A DNA stretch of 64,000 nt from Theocolax elegans (lineage: Eukaryota; Arthropoda; Insecta; Hymenoptera; Cerocephalidae): assembly GCA_026168455.1 (NCBI GenBank), contig CM047429.1, forward strand, positions 8,831,125-8,895,124, written 5' to 3'. The notes under the pieces are model-generated. The model was not told where the DNA came from. It did no database searches and was given only the letters and a program-made list of their open reading frames with translations. The position numbers and the translations under genes are program-made. Shown piece by piece: positions 45,429 through 55,813 of the stretch. Within the stretch, counting starts at the first letter, position 1; every line of letters begins with the position of its first letter.

Positions 45429-47018
45429 TATATATATGGGAGGTTCTCTGTGACATCGAAGATGAAAAAAATAAATATTGCTATAACTGAGGGAATATGT
45501 TTTAGAGGTATACAGTAGTTCTCCTGAATTTTTTCAGATTTTTTCGTGGCCATTATTTTAAGTTACAGAGATACAAAGTTGACATTTTAGCACTTTTTTG
45601 TATTGTATGCCCATTTTCATGAATTTGTAGCTCCCAGGGGATGCATTTTTCACTAAAAACATAAATATGCCTTATTTTGTATTTTTTGGATTAAATAGTG
45701 AAAATCAGCAATTCTGCTCCGGACGCTGGAAACCTAATACTATCTAAAAGATGTCTTTTTACAATCAGAAACTGCCTATAAATTTTCAGAGTGGGTCTAA
45801 ATCATTTAAATCACTGAAGGTCAAAATATTTGGGAAAAGTGCCCGAACTATTAATAGAAATGTATATTTGTACCTTATAACGACAAATCTATTAGCATGA
45901 TCATTGCAAAAAAATGTATGTACTTACCTTGGAATGATAGAAAAGCATCTCCACTTTTTCAGTATCAATCTAATCTCCTGTAAGCTGTTAAAAACACAAA
46001 TATTATTATACAATTATAAAAAATTAATTAACATTTATAATGCTGGATTTTCAATTTTACAACCACTATAAGAATTATGATACTAATCTGAAGAATTACT
46101 ATAAAAGTATCAACATTTTTATTATTATAATTATTATTCAGCACTACATTGTTTGAATTTCACAAACTTGTCACTGTCACATAATCATATTACTCATTAT
46201 AATCTCAGATCTGATTTGTTTAAATATTTTTTGTATTAAATACGTATATTCAGTTATTGTAATAATAATATTAGTATATTTATAGTAATCCTTCAGATTA
46301 GTATTATAATTCTTGTGAGGGTTGTAATCATCCAGCATTATAAATGTTTAAAAATTAATTTTTTATAATTGTATAATAATATTTGTATTTCTAGCAGCTT
46401 ACAGGGGATTAGATGGATACTAAAACAAGTGGAGATACTTTTCTACCACTCCAAGGTGAGTGCATAAATTTTTTTGCAATCATCATGCTAATAGATTCAT
46501 CGTTATAAGGAACAAATATACATTTCTATTAATATTTCGGGCACTTTTCCCAAATATTTTGACCTTCAGTGATCTAAATGATTTAGACCCACTCTGAAAA
46601 TTTATAGGCAATTTCTGATTATAAAAAGACTTCTTTTAGATAGTATTAGGTTTCCAGCGTCCGGAGCAGAATTGCTGATATTCACTATTTAATATTTAAA
46701 TAGCTTACAAGAGTGTGACAGCATACATTTATGTCATTTTTAATGAAAAGTTCAGAAAATTTTACAAAAAAAGGCATATTTATGTTTTTAGTGAAAAATG
46801 CATCCCCTGGGAGCTACAAATTCATGAAAATGGGCATACAATACAAAAAAGTGCTAAAATGTCAACTTTGACTCTCTGTAACATAAAATAATGGGCCCGA
46901 AAAAATCTGAAAGAATTCAGGAGAACTACTGTATACCACTAACACATATTCCCACAGGTATAGCAATATTTATTTTTTTCATTTTCGATGTCACAAAGAA
47001 CCACCCATATGTATATAT
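45429..47018. mobile_element. Full-length foldback element F1, copy c (about 1.6 kb)
   Basis: Left end ATATATGGGAGGTTCTCTGTG and right end AAAGAACCACCCATATGTAT are inverted repeats that continue for about 780 bp per arm, almost to the centre near 46160. Landmarks in both arms: GGGGATGCATTTTTCACTA, GCTCCGGACGCTGGAAACC and ATCATTGCAAAAAA. No transposase frame. TA-rich flanks; target duplication not resolvable. Confidence 0.85.
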
Positions 47019-47029
47019 AATATATCAAA

Positions 47030-49408
47030 TCATTGCACATGTCAATGTATAGAAGGCGCAGGGAAGCTAAGTGAATACTTATCTATCCACACAAGCTAAT
47101 CGAGCACCTTTTCTAACATTACCTACCCTTATAACCTAAACCTTTCCCTACATCTACCTACCCGCACTGTACATAAACCGTGCCTACCCTCACAATGCTA
47201 GTAACCTTTTCCAAGTCACAGGAACACACACTGGTAATGGAATATACGTGGGTTGGAACGGCTACCGAGAAACCAGCACATAACCAGGACCATCCAGGCA
47301 CCTGTTGAGGGCGGTTTTAGGAGCAGTCCAGCACAGGTATATCCAATGACCGACGAAGCATGGCGAGGCTAATCAGGAAGCTGTCTGCAGTTAAGTAGCC
47401 AGGGTGAAGAGTACTAGCCGCTAACCAGGGTGTTTGAAGACGGTGCAAGTATTCATCACGCTGTGAAAAAAGTATGATATATTTTAATTTATTTAATTTA
47501 GTGAAGTTATGTTTGTGTGCACAATAAAAGCACTATCACTCAAATAACAAGATTTAATGTGATTCTTTATTTAAATGAACGGAAACCCATTAGGGTATTA
47601 TAGAAACTCGCCGTTTGCCAGTCGCGGCTTAAAAATTGACTCGCCGATTTTCGCGATCAAAGTTACGCGGTTTGACGCGATGAGCACACACACACATTTA
47701 TACGGACAGGGAACTGGAGAACTTGAGGTGAACTCACCTAAACGCTGGGAGAATCGTATCCAAGAAAATCTCAGTTACCCTACCGGATTCTATATCGAGA
47801 TCTTTTTCCTCTATGTCCCGGCACGGCCGTTAGCTTGCGCCGGTCGGACAGCTCTCTCGTTACACGGCACTCGTTTTCGTCTTCACGAGAGACCTTCGCG
47901 AAAACGCTGCGCACTCGTCGTTACTCTCGACTCAACGGTCATGTGTGAGCGATTGCTCGCATATACAGCGGACTACGCGCGGTCGGTAATTTTCACCGAC
48001 CGATCGTTGCTAAATTTCCGTGTTGATATTCGCGGATCGTTCCTTAATAGTAATTCGTTAGGCTAACTAGGCCGTTTGTTTGAGACTTCTAGGTGCAGTT
48101 TCAACGGCGACCTGGGTGCCTGGGTAATTTCCTCTGGTTGGCTGAGATGCGGGTTCCATATGAATGCTTACGGAGGAGCATTTACCTCCAGGATATTGTA
48201 GGTAAGTGCGGCTGTTTCTGTAGCAGTAGTATTGTGATTTGAGGTGTTTCAAACCTGTAACTTAGTGTAAACAATAGGGTTAGATGTCTCCTGTGCCTTC
48301 TTATATTCCCAGGAAGAATTGCATATTATCGCAGCTTCTTTATCCTTCTTCTTACATCTTATATTAGGTAATTTACTAATTTACTAAGGCCACTCTATGT
48401 GTTACCTGGGAGCGCTATCGAACCTCATAGCCTCTGCTGCTGTTCCACGGTTTCTTCATGTGGTGTTGGATCCAAGGATCAGGGAGGATCAGTTTCAAGG
48501 AGTAGGACTGATGCTGGAGGTTTACCGGAAAGGATAGAGTGTGTGTGTCTCCTCTCTTCGAGTATCTTATGGTTTGCTCGGTTGGTGTTGTTTGTTATTA
48601 CGTAGAGTAGAATATATAAGTGATATGTGATGTAAGCACATCGTCACAAGCTAATATAGAAATAACCTATACATAAGTAATTACCTGGAGCTGTAGATGA
48701 ATAGATGTGGCGATCTTGGAGTACTGCGTCAACAAGGAAAAGAGGATCAAGGCGGCTCCGGGTAACGAGATAGGCGGCGCAGCAATGTAGTCGAGTTTGC
48801 GCCTGAAACTCGCGCCGTATTTATTAGTTTTCGGGCGGGCATTATAAACCAAAATATTATCTTAAGGAATCAGCGAATGCAACGTCCAGGCGAAGAGGAT
48901 ACCAGCTGTTGCAGGAGTCCAGCTGTGCCACATTTGGCCTCCGAGAGCGAGCTCTCTGCATGCGCGCATACCGAATCACGGCTCTCGCCAGCTACGAGAG
49001 CTAGAGCTCTTCGGTCCGCTGATAATGCCGGTAATCTAGCGACGAACTCACGCCTGCCAAATTTTTGTGCGTCCAAGCATCGTTATACAGAGGTTGTGAT
49101 TTATTTATCTCCGCTGCTGACGGTACGGCCGTGTACCTAGAGTAGTGCGTGCGAAAATCTGGTTCCCTTCCTTTCCTTTCTATTTCCCTACAGCGAACCT
49201 AGGCTTATCGAACCGCGATATCGGTAACTTGTAACGATTAATAATAGTGTCGATAACCCGTGAGTTATGTAGATTTTTTGTCGCGTATAGGCGCGGCAGC
49301 CGCCCACTTCGGTACATTGTATTGTTTTGTTATTTTAATACTTATCTTTATTATTTTATACAAATAATAATTCAGCATCTACACCCTGTTCCCCAGTGCT
49401 GTGTGACA
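47030..49408 (+). mobile_element. Diverged LTR relative of the 3081-4591 LTR, with an internal insertion
   Basis: Start (GCACATGTCAA followed by CTACCCGCAC and TACCCTCACA words) and end (GACGGTAC, CCTACAGCGAA, GATAACCCGTGAGTTAT, CCCCAGTGCTGTGTGACA) match the two ends of the LTR at 3081-4591. The middle (about 47470-48070), with a 163-codon open frame and its own GC-rich composition, has no counterpart there. It may be a separate insertion. No protein domain is recognised in that ORF, so I do not call it a gene. Confidence 0.6.
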
Positions 49409-49479
49409 ATACATATTGTTAAATAATAACCTAATTTTCTATTAAAAAAAAAAAAATAATTTACAAGAAACTGTTACAA

Positions 49480-49660
49480 AACAATAATAATTGCGCACAG
49501 CACGCACATTCTCGATCGGTAGTATTTCTTAATTTATCGTATAGAACTCTTCAGATATACACGTTATTTCGCTCCCGGTATCAATTAATGCGTCGATTTT
49601 AAAATTTTCTAATTTATTTTCATTTTGGGACATTTACTCAAATATACATTTTTATTCTTT
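49480..49660 (-). pseudogene. Retrotransposon aspartic protease fragment
   Basis: The minus strand reads KIDALIDTGSEITCISEEFY followed, after a stop, by EILPIENVRA. The DTG triad with an I/L-I-D-T-G-S context is the active-site loop of retroviral-type (Gypsy) proteases. Only about 45 residues remain. The pieces on either side are degenerate. Confidence 0.65.
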
Positions 49661-49797
49661 TTTAGCTCGTGGTTTGTTTTGATATCAGCTATTATAATAT
49701 TTCTCTTTCTTTATTTCCGATGAGTTACATTTACGTATTTAATATGGGATTCCGAGTGAGAAAATGCTACTATTGCTACTTTCCCGAAATTGAACTA

Positions 49798-50331
49798 ACA
49801 AGGAGACCCTCATAACCCTCATAACCCTCATACGTTTTTTCAAATTTATACGCTATTAAATCAAAATTTCCAAAAAATAGAGACTCCAATTCAAACGCTT
49901 GTAACTTCTAACCTATCCAATAATGATATTCAAATCAAAGTTTAATGAAAATCTGAGATAAAATAGATATAATTTAAAAAAAAAGACGCTCGAATTCGTT
50001 GAAATGGAGCAAAGTTATAGCTGAATTAAGAATTTAAAAATAAAACTTTGCTCTATTTCAACCGATTTAAACGTCTTTTTTTAAATTATATCTATTTTAT
50101 CTCAGATTTTCATTAAACTTTGATTTGAATATCATTATTTGATAGGTAAGAAGTTACAAGCGTTTGAAGTGAAGATTCTATTTATTGGAAATTTTACTTT
50201 AATAGCGTATAACTTTTGAAAAAACGATTGTTAGCGTCTGCGGCTCTGGCTTTCTATATAGTTTTATATCGGAAAACATATCCTACAAGCTGGGCACGAT
50301 CCGTTTCCCAAGCATATGAAGGTCTCCTTGT
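49798..50331. mobile_element. Foldback element F3 (534 bp)
   Basis: Ends ACAAGGAGACCCTCATA and (complement) ACAAGGAGACCTTCATA. The arms mirror through ATAAAATAGATATAATTT and AATGGAGCAAAG-type words about a centre near 50035. A half copy of the family lies at 54549-54850. Inserted into the remnant that carries the protease fragment. Confidence 0.8.
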
Positions 50332-51152
50332 AAGTTCTAGAATTTTATCTGCGTCTTCAAGTTGGCTATTTAATTGTCACGTTTTTTGGTATTTTTGATT
50401 TGCTCTTGTCACGTCCAGACTTGTACTAACTATTATAAAAATGTTACAAGACGGCAAATGGTTAATAAACCATTCGCGTTCCTTTCGCTCTTGTTTGACT
50501 ACGACTAGCCTTACGTCTCCGGGAGTAGCAAGCGAAGTTATTTTGAGAGTAGAGATGTAGGATATAATGTGGGATAATAAAATAATATATTTTTATTCGT
50601 ATTAATCATGCATTATTTATTTAAATTTGTTAACATAATAATATAATGTTTTCTTTAAATGAACATGTGCTACTTAATTCTTCTAGCTTTTTAATGGACA
50701 AAGACACACATGAAATTACACTATTTTATTAACAATTGCATAAAATTATTTAAGACAAATAATTTTAATTTTGATTATATAAACAATTGTACGGCGAACA
50801 CGTTAACAAATTATAGAATGAAATATACACAAAGTGATTTTATTATATACATTAATATTTAATAATCGAGATAAGAATTATTATAAATAAGTGCAGTTTA
50901 AATTTAAAATTGTTGCCGTTGAAAACATGAATTACTGTCATGCACAATCATCTACAAACAATAAATATTGCAAATAAAATGCAATTCAAAGAAGAATTAT
51001 TATAAATAAATTACAGTTCCAAATAATAATTGTAAGAGAAAACGGTTGGTTCAGTAATTGAAATAACATAAAATATCAGGTTTGCCTTTACGAATATTAC
51101 AAGCGTATAGATAGCCGAAAAGAATATACCTTAAGTACCCAAATATATATAT

Positions 51153-51196
<44 letters not shown>
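50332..51196. other. AT-rich spacer ending in a (TA)n microsatellite
   Basis: No gene; (TA)n at about 51138-51195 separates it from LTR copy B. Confidence 0.5.
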
Positions 51197-51198
<2 letters not shown>

Positions 51199-52017
51199 GG
51201 TGAGGAACGAAGATCCGCCTCGAACGTGGATAGCGGTGTCATGGCTCGATAATGTCCTGCTAGACCTGCGGGCGTCGACGTTAGATGCGTATTATTTCGG
51301 AGTCCGACAATTGCCAGAAGTCAAAGTCGTAGTTCCTTGACCAAGGCTCGTAGATGCCAACGATGCGTCTCGATTCCCGAATACGAGATCTGTCTTGACT
51401 TTGAATGCGTATTTCTTTAAAGTCCGAGTAGCAGAGCCACGCCCTCGGATAATAATCAAAGAGTTGACTGGCAGAGCTTCGCCTTACGAAAGCTTTAGAC
51501 GAGAAACTAGGAGTGGCTGTGTCTGTTCTGGGTCCTCTTTTTATATCCTAAAAATCTATGCATCTGTCCTTGTCTTACGCTTTGCTTTAGATGGAAATTG
51601 CGTAATTGAGTAATTGCGATAAAAAATGATCGAATCCCATGCATTTTCTGTATCGCTTCGTAGTTAATTCGCAGAATTTGCTGTCCCCCTTATATTACTG
51701 CGACATTACCCAAAAAACGGCTTAATTTATTACTTCCTTCTATTGCTCGAGTGATCCCGCTTATATGTGTATTGGCTTTGAATAATATCTTTAACTCTAC
51801 TTATCAGTTTCTTTTTCGTTTGAGACACTCGTAAATTAATCTGTCCCTTAGCTCTATAAATTATATTTTATATTACTGCATTTACTTACAATCATTCCTT
51901 ATCAACCTTATTTTGTTCGTCTTCTACGCCGTAATTTTATTCTATTCTACGCAGTACTTTTTACGAAAAATAATAATATAATTTTCGTCGGGACGCGACA
52001 ACTCCCCCACTTTTTTA
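51197..52017 (-). mobile_element. Gypsy-type LTR, copy B, with polypurine tract
   Basis: On the minus strand a polypurine tract AAAAAAGTGGGGGAG (52001-52017) precedes the LTR TGTCGCGTCCCGACG. It matches LTR copy A through to CGTTCGAGG near 51225. Upstream (52018-52260) is a short internal end (CAACGACGAGGGCGTCA) and AT-rich sequence. Being preceded by a polypurine tract, it is a 3' LTR. Confidence 0.72.
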
Positions 52018-52378
52018 AAATGACGCCCTCGTCGTTGATCAATATTATTATTATATTATTATTTCTCTTAACATAAGATATCATACTTAATTTTTAATTA
52101 TAAACATTATTTCGATTAATTTTTCTTTATTTCTTATGGTGAACTTTATAAACCATATAACAATTATTTATTACGTAGTTCAACTTCGTTTGTTAATATT
52201 TTACATATCACATTATTCTATTACATTACATTATTTACAACAGTTTAACAGTATTGATATAGTTCACCTTGTGACAAGGTGGATTTAATCCATTTGTCAT
52301 AGATCTCAGCTATACCGACACGCTAGCTGGCGCGTGTTCGGTAACATATAAGAGCGATAAGAAGCGCTACGACCAATT

Positions 52379-52453
52379 GCGGGCGTAGCGCAGTGGTAGC
52401 GTGAACGCCTTCGGATCCGAAGGGGCTCGGGTTCAAGACCCGACGCCCGTTCC
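52379..52453 (+). repeat. tRNA-like module in the TRIM 5' LTR
   Basis: Same fold as at 9033-9107: 7-bp acceptor, 4-bp D stem, 5-bp T stem with TTCAAGA loop, and the palindrome CCTTCGGATCCGAAGG in place of the anticodon arm. Confidence 0.75.
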
Positions 52454-52796
52454 TTTTTTTAATTTGTAACAAATGAGTCTCATTGTTACATGGCGCCCAA
52501 TGATAAAAACCCACATGTAAATAGTCCCCAAAAAGCAATTTTAACCTTTCCCGCAGCAAAGCAAAGCAAAGCATAGCAGTGCAAGCAAGCAGCAAGTCCT
52601 GTGCCTCCTCCTCAGTCTTACAATGCGTCTCGATGTCTTTACAGACGATGAGGTCTGGAAGACACTCGACGTTTAGGTGGGGGGGAATGTGACAAGGTGG
52701 ATTTAATCCATTTGTCATAGATCTCAGTTATACCGACACGCTAGGTGGCGCGTGTTCGGTAACATATAAGAGCGATAAGAAGCGCTACGATCAATT

Positions 52797-52871
52797 GCGG
52801 GCGTAGCGCAGTGGTAGCGTGAACGCCTTCGCATCCGAAGGGGCTCGGATTCAAGACCCGACGCCCGTTCC
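52797..52871 (+). repeat. tRNA-like module in the TRIM 3' LTR
   Basis: As in the 5' LTR, with one change in the palindrome (TTCGCATCCGAA) and GGATTCAAGACC in the B-box region. Confidence 0.72.
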
Positions 52872-53157
52872 TTTTTTTAATTTGTAGCAAATGAGTCTCA
52901 TTGTTACAACCTATATAAGTAGAAACTAAAATAAAAATAGGTTTTATTATTACAATTTTTTTTCTAGACATTCCCAGAAATTGTATAATTATTATTAAAT
53001 GTGTTTACTGTAGATAAAAAATTTATTTATCTTTAGTTTTTACTCCTAATTTAGTATACATCAAGTCATGTTAAAAATATATGTTATTATTATTTTTTTT
53101 TCTTGTAGTCACATTTTTTTCTTACAAATTTACAATTTTCTTTGATAATATTTGAAT

Positions 53158-53213
53158 GTTTATATATATATATATATATATATAGAAATATATATATATA
53201 TATATATTTCTGA
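53158..53213. repeat. (TA)n microsatellite
   Basis: Two TA runs separated by GAAA, ending just left of the TTAA foldback. Confidence 0.9.
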
Positions 53214-53225
53214 AATACTGATTAA

Positions 53226-53739
53226 GGGGATGTCGGAGCTATAGCCTCCATCAAAAGCCGCTCGATCTCTCGGTTTCGAATGGCGCTGTAGTCAGGTGTC
53301 GATTTCTACGATAAACGTACTTAAAACATAAATTATAAATTTTACAGCTACATAGAGCTGTTGAAAGATACTTTCCCCCCTAGCTATGACTAAACTTAAG
53401 GTAATTATAATATTACTCTTGGAATCAAATGTTTATTTTTTTAAAGAAATGTGAAATACGTCTCATATTCAATGAATCTATATCTGCCGTAATGCTACAC
53501 GCAACGTATTTCACATTTCTTTAAAAAAATAAACATTTACTGCCAAGAGTAATATTACAATTACCTTAATTTTAGTTATAGCTAGGGGGGAAAGTATCTT
53601 TCAACAGCTCTATGTAGCTGTAAAATTTATAATTTATGTTTTAAGTACGTTTATCGTAGAAATCGACACCTGACTACAGCGCCATTCGAAACCGAGAGAT
53701 CGAGCGGCTTTTGATGGAGGCTATAGCTCCGACATCCCC
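53226..53739. mobile_element. 514-bp near-perfect palindromic MITE flanked by TTAA (family T2)
   Basis: Ends GGGGATGTCGGAGCTATAGC on both strands, with TTAA at 53222-53225 and 53740-53743. Arms of about 230 bp look almost identical as reverse complements, around a centre near 53483 (loop about 50 bp). Termini match the MITE at 21182-21561. No coding capacity. Confidence 0.9.
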
Positions 53740-54548
53740 TTAAGAGTTATACATTAGTATACGTATATGTTACTTAGTCTATTAATAATTGCAGCATTAT
53801 GAACTGTTATAGCGAGAGAAAGAAAAAAGAAAGAAAAAAAATTATTCTTATGCAAGACAGACCCTCGCTTCAATGTAAACATTGTTAGTGCATCTTATAG
53901 TAACCTGCTTAGTAATCTTTTCTTAAAGTAAGGTTAGTAGGAGCGAAGAAAAATTTATTTTCTTCGCTCCCCCTCCCCCTTCTGAAATGCAATGAAAAGG
54001 TTGTATATAGCTATTCAAGGCTTTCGTTATGAGCTTTTCTTTCGGCTCTTATAAACAAAGAATCATTCTTTAACTTAATTATTACTCTCAAGTACCCCTC
54101 CTAGTTCTGTCAATAATAAACGTTTTCGTTGGTCGTTGGAATTTTCCAAGTAATCTTCTACACCCTAGTAAATTATTTTCCCTTAATGCGATAAGGTTTC
54201 CCTTAAATACGGGTGGCTCCTTGCATTTTTCGTCAGTATTCGTCAAGCAGTGTTTCGTCTCGTTTCTCCGAGGAGTATAGTCCTTATTTTTTTACTAAGT
54301 AAGTACTTTCATTATTATTATTATTATCTCTTTTTTTTATATTGGTTATTATTTTTTTACTTGTTTTAATAAAAAAATAATGTGTATAACTTAAATAAAA
54401 GAAAATTTATTATTTCTATGTATTTTTTTTTATAGAAAAAGAAAAATTTTTTATAGTTGCTTTTGTTATTTAAGTTTTTAGTATTTATTATATATTTTTT
54501 TTGTATGTGTGTGTGTTTGTATTTATTTTCCTAATTTATTTAATGCTA

Positions 54549-54850
54549 ACAAGGAGAGTATCTCAGGTCCGGATCACTGATCTTGTCCTAACTCTAGAAT
54601 AAGTTTTGTTATATAAAAATATGAAGAAAGCCAGAGTTATAGACCCTAACGCTCGATATTACGGAAGTTATACACTGTTAATGCTATTTTTAAATAAAAA
54701 GAACCTTTACTTCATATGCTTATAACTTTTAAACAATAAACTATCAGCCCTCAAATATAAATTCATTTAAAAGCTGAGATAAAATAGATACAGTTTAAAA
54801 AAAATAAGCTTAAATCCGTTGCAATGGAGCAAAGTTGTAGCAGAAATAAA
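54549..54850. mobile_element. Half copy of foldback element F3
   Basis: Starts ACAAGGAGAGTATCTCA. It later contains GAGATAAAATAGATACAG and AATGGAGCAAAGTTGTAG as in 49798-50331. The second arm is missing. It lies in the intron-like segment of gene family G1 copy 2. Confidence 0.65.
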
Positions 54851-55360
54851 AATTTGTAGAAATTTAGCTTAACAAATCACAGTGCTTAATTTTCGTCAAA
54901 ATTTCTACAAATTTTTAGTTCTAGTTTAGGATGGAATTCGAAAAAGCTCAATTGCTTATGTAGTGGGCTTTGCGTCAACAAAATGATCGGGAGTTCAGTC
55001 CCGCTCTTTTCGAAGCACGGAGATGGTTTGTAGCCGCTGCCCAAGATTTGCACGCGCTGTACATCAGCGAAGGGGTCCCACTGGATGTGAACACCCTTCT
55101 GCTACTTCTGAACTGGTCCCTGTGGGATCTTGCGGCCATGGTGGAGTTGCCCGCGACCTCCGAGGCTCCGAATTTATTGTCGTCATCCGAGGAGGAGGAA
55201 GTGAGGAAGGAGGAGTTGGAGGCAATGGTGTAGGAGGAGGAGGACGCTTTTTGGCCGAGATCTCCCTCACCTGATCAGACGCATGGAATTCCGGCCGCAT
55301 GTTACCGTCGTCCAACCGGGGAGGATCTCCCTGTTATTCGCCAGTGCCGCGTGTGATCGA

Positions 55361-55528
55361 GATTATTGATATCTCATTCGAGGACGATATATGAGATATC
55401 GAGATTATTGATATCTCATTCGAGGACGATATATGAGATATCGAGATTATTGATATCTCATTCGAGGACGATATATGAGATATCAAGATTATTGATATCT
55501 CATTCGAGGACGAAATAAGAGAAATGAA
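55361..55528. repeat. 42-bp tandem repeat, four units, each a potential hairpin
   Basis: GATTATTG starts at 55361, 55403, 55445 and 55487, exactly 42 bp apart. Each full unit contains GATATCTCAT and its complement ATGAGATATC separated by 13 nt. The fourth unit is diverged at its end (GAAATAAGAGAAATG). It lies just 3' of the G1 copy 2 coding frame. Confidence 0.92.
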
Positions 55529-55749
55529 TTAAGTGTGTAACTGTTTTTGTTTTTGTTATTAAAAATAGAGAGGAAATAAATCGTTTGTGCGTATAACAGT
55601 GTATTTTATTTATTCTTCCCTTTTCCTTATCCACCTAATAAGTTTTTAATTTACTGTTCTTCCCCCTTTTTTTTATCAATGTATAATATTTATTTATTAA
55701 AATTTTTTTGTTTCAATTGAATTATTTATTATGCAATGTTTTAAGTTTT

Positions 55750-55782
55750 GAATAATAAATTTAAGAGAGACAGAGAGAGAGA

Positions 55783-55813
<31 letters not shown>

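Larger units (their letters stand above)
52270..52908 (+). mobile_element. Complete TRIM element (639 bp) with 221-bp LTRs
   Basis: LTRs at 52270-52490 and 52688-52908, both 221 bp (TGTGACAAGG to TTGTTACA). The primer site TGGCGCCCAATG begins immediately at 52491. A 197-bp non-coding internal region follows, then the polypurine tract AGGTGGGGGGGAA, and there is a 4-bp target duplication ACCT (52266-52269, 52909-52912). The two LTRs differ at only a few positions, so insertion is fairly recent. No ORF, so it must be mobilised in trans. Each LTR holds a tRNA-like module with Pol III boxes. I recall TRIMs of this type being reported from ants. Confidence 0.92.
54150..55600 (+). pseudogene. Unrecognised spliced gene family G1, copy 2
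   Basis: A 5' leader at about 54228-54298 (CAGTGTTTCGTCTCGTTTCT, then CCGAGGAGT) is followed by a donor-like GTAAGTACT. An intron follows, holding half of a foldback element (54549-54850), and an acceptor-like TAGTTCTAGTTTAG before ATGGAATTCG at 54931. The frame has one stop (TAG at 54961), then MRQQNDREFSPALFEARRW, LDVNTLLLLLNWSLWDLAAM and an acidic run. A second stop (TAG at 55231) is followed in the same frame by a tail ending YRRPTGEDLPVIRQCRV. Copy 1 has the corresponding tail (YRRNGKVVKFPIQRYA), so the full protein reached that end. The coding part is about 65 percent identical to copy 1 by eye. Function unknown. Confidence 0.5.

Noticed and set aside
47575..48066. 163-aa ORF in a GC-rich block
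   Set aside because: Longest unexplained ORF in the region, but codon-neutral, with no motif, set within an LTR-like sequence. GC-rich DNA has few stops by chance.
48399..48605. 68-aa ORF
   Set aside because: In the LTR-like block 47030-49408, no motif.
50216..50398. 60-aa ORF with hydrophobic N-terminus
   Set aside because: Starts inside the foldback element F3 arm and runs across its boundary.
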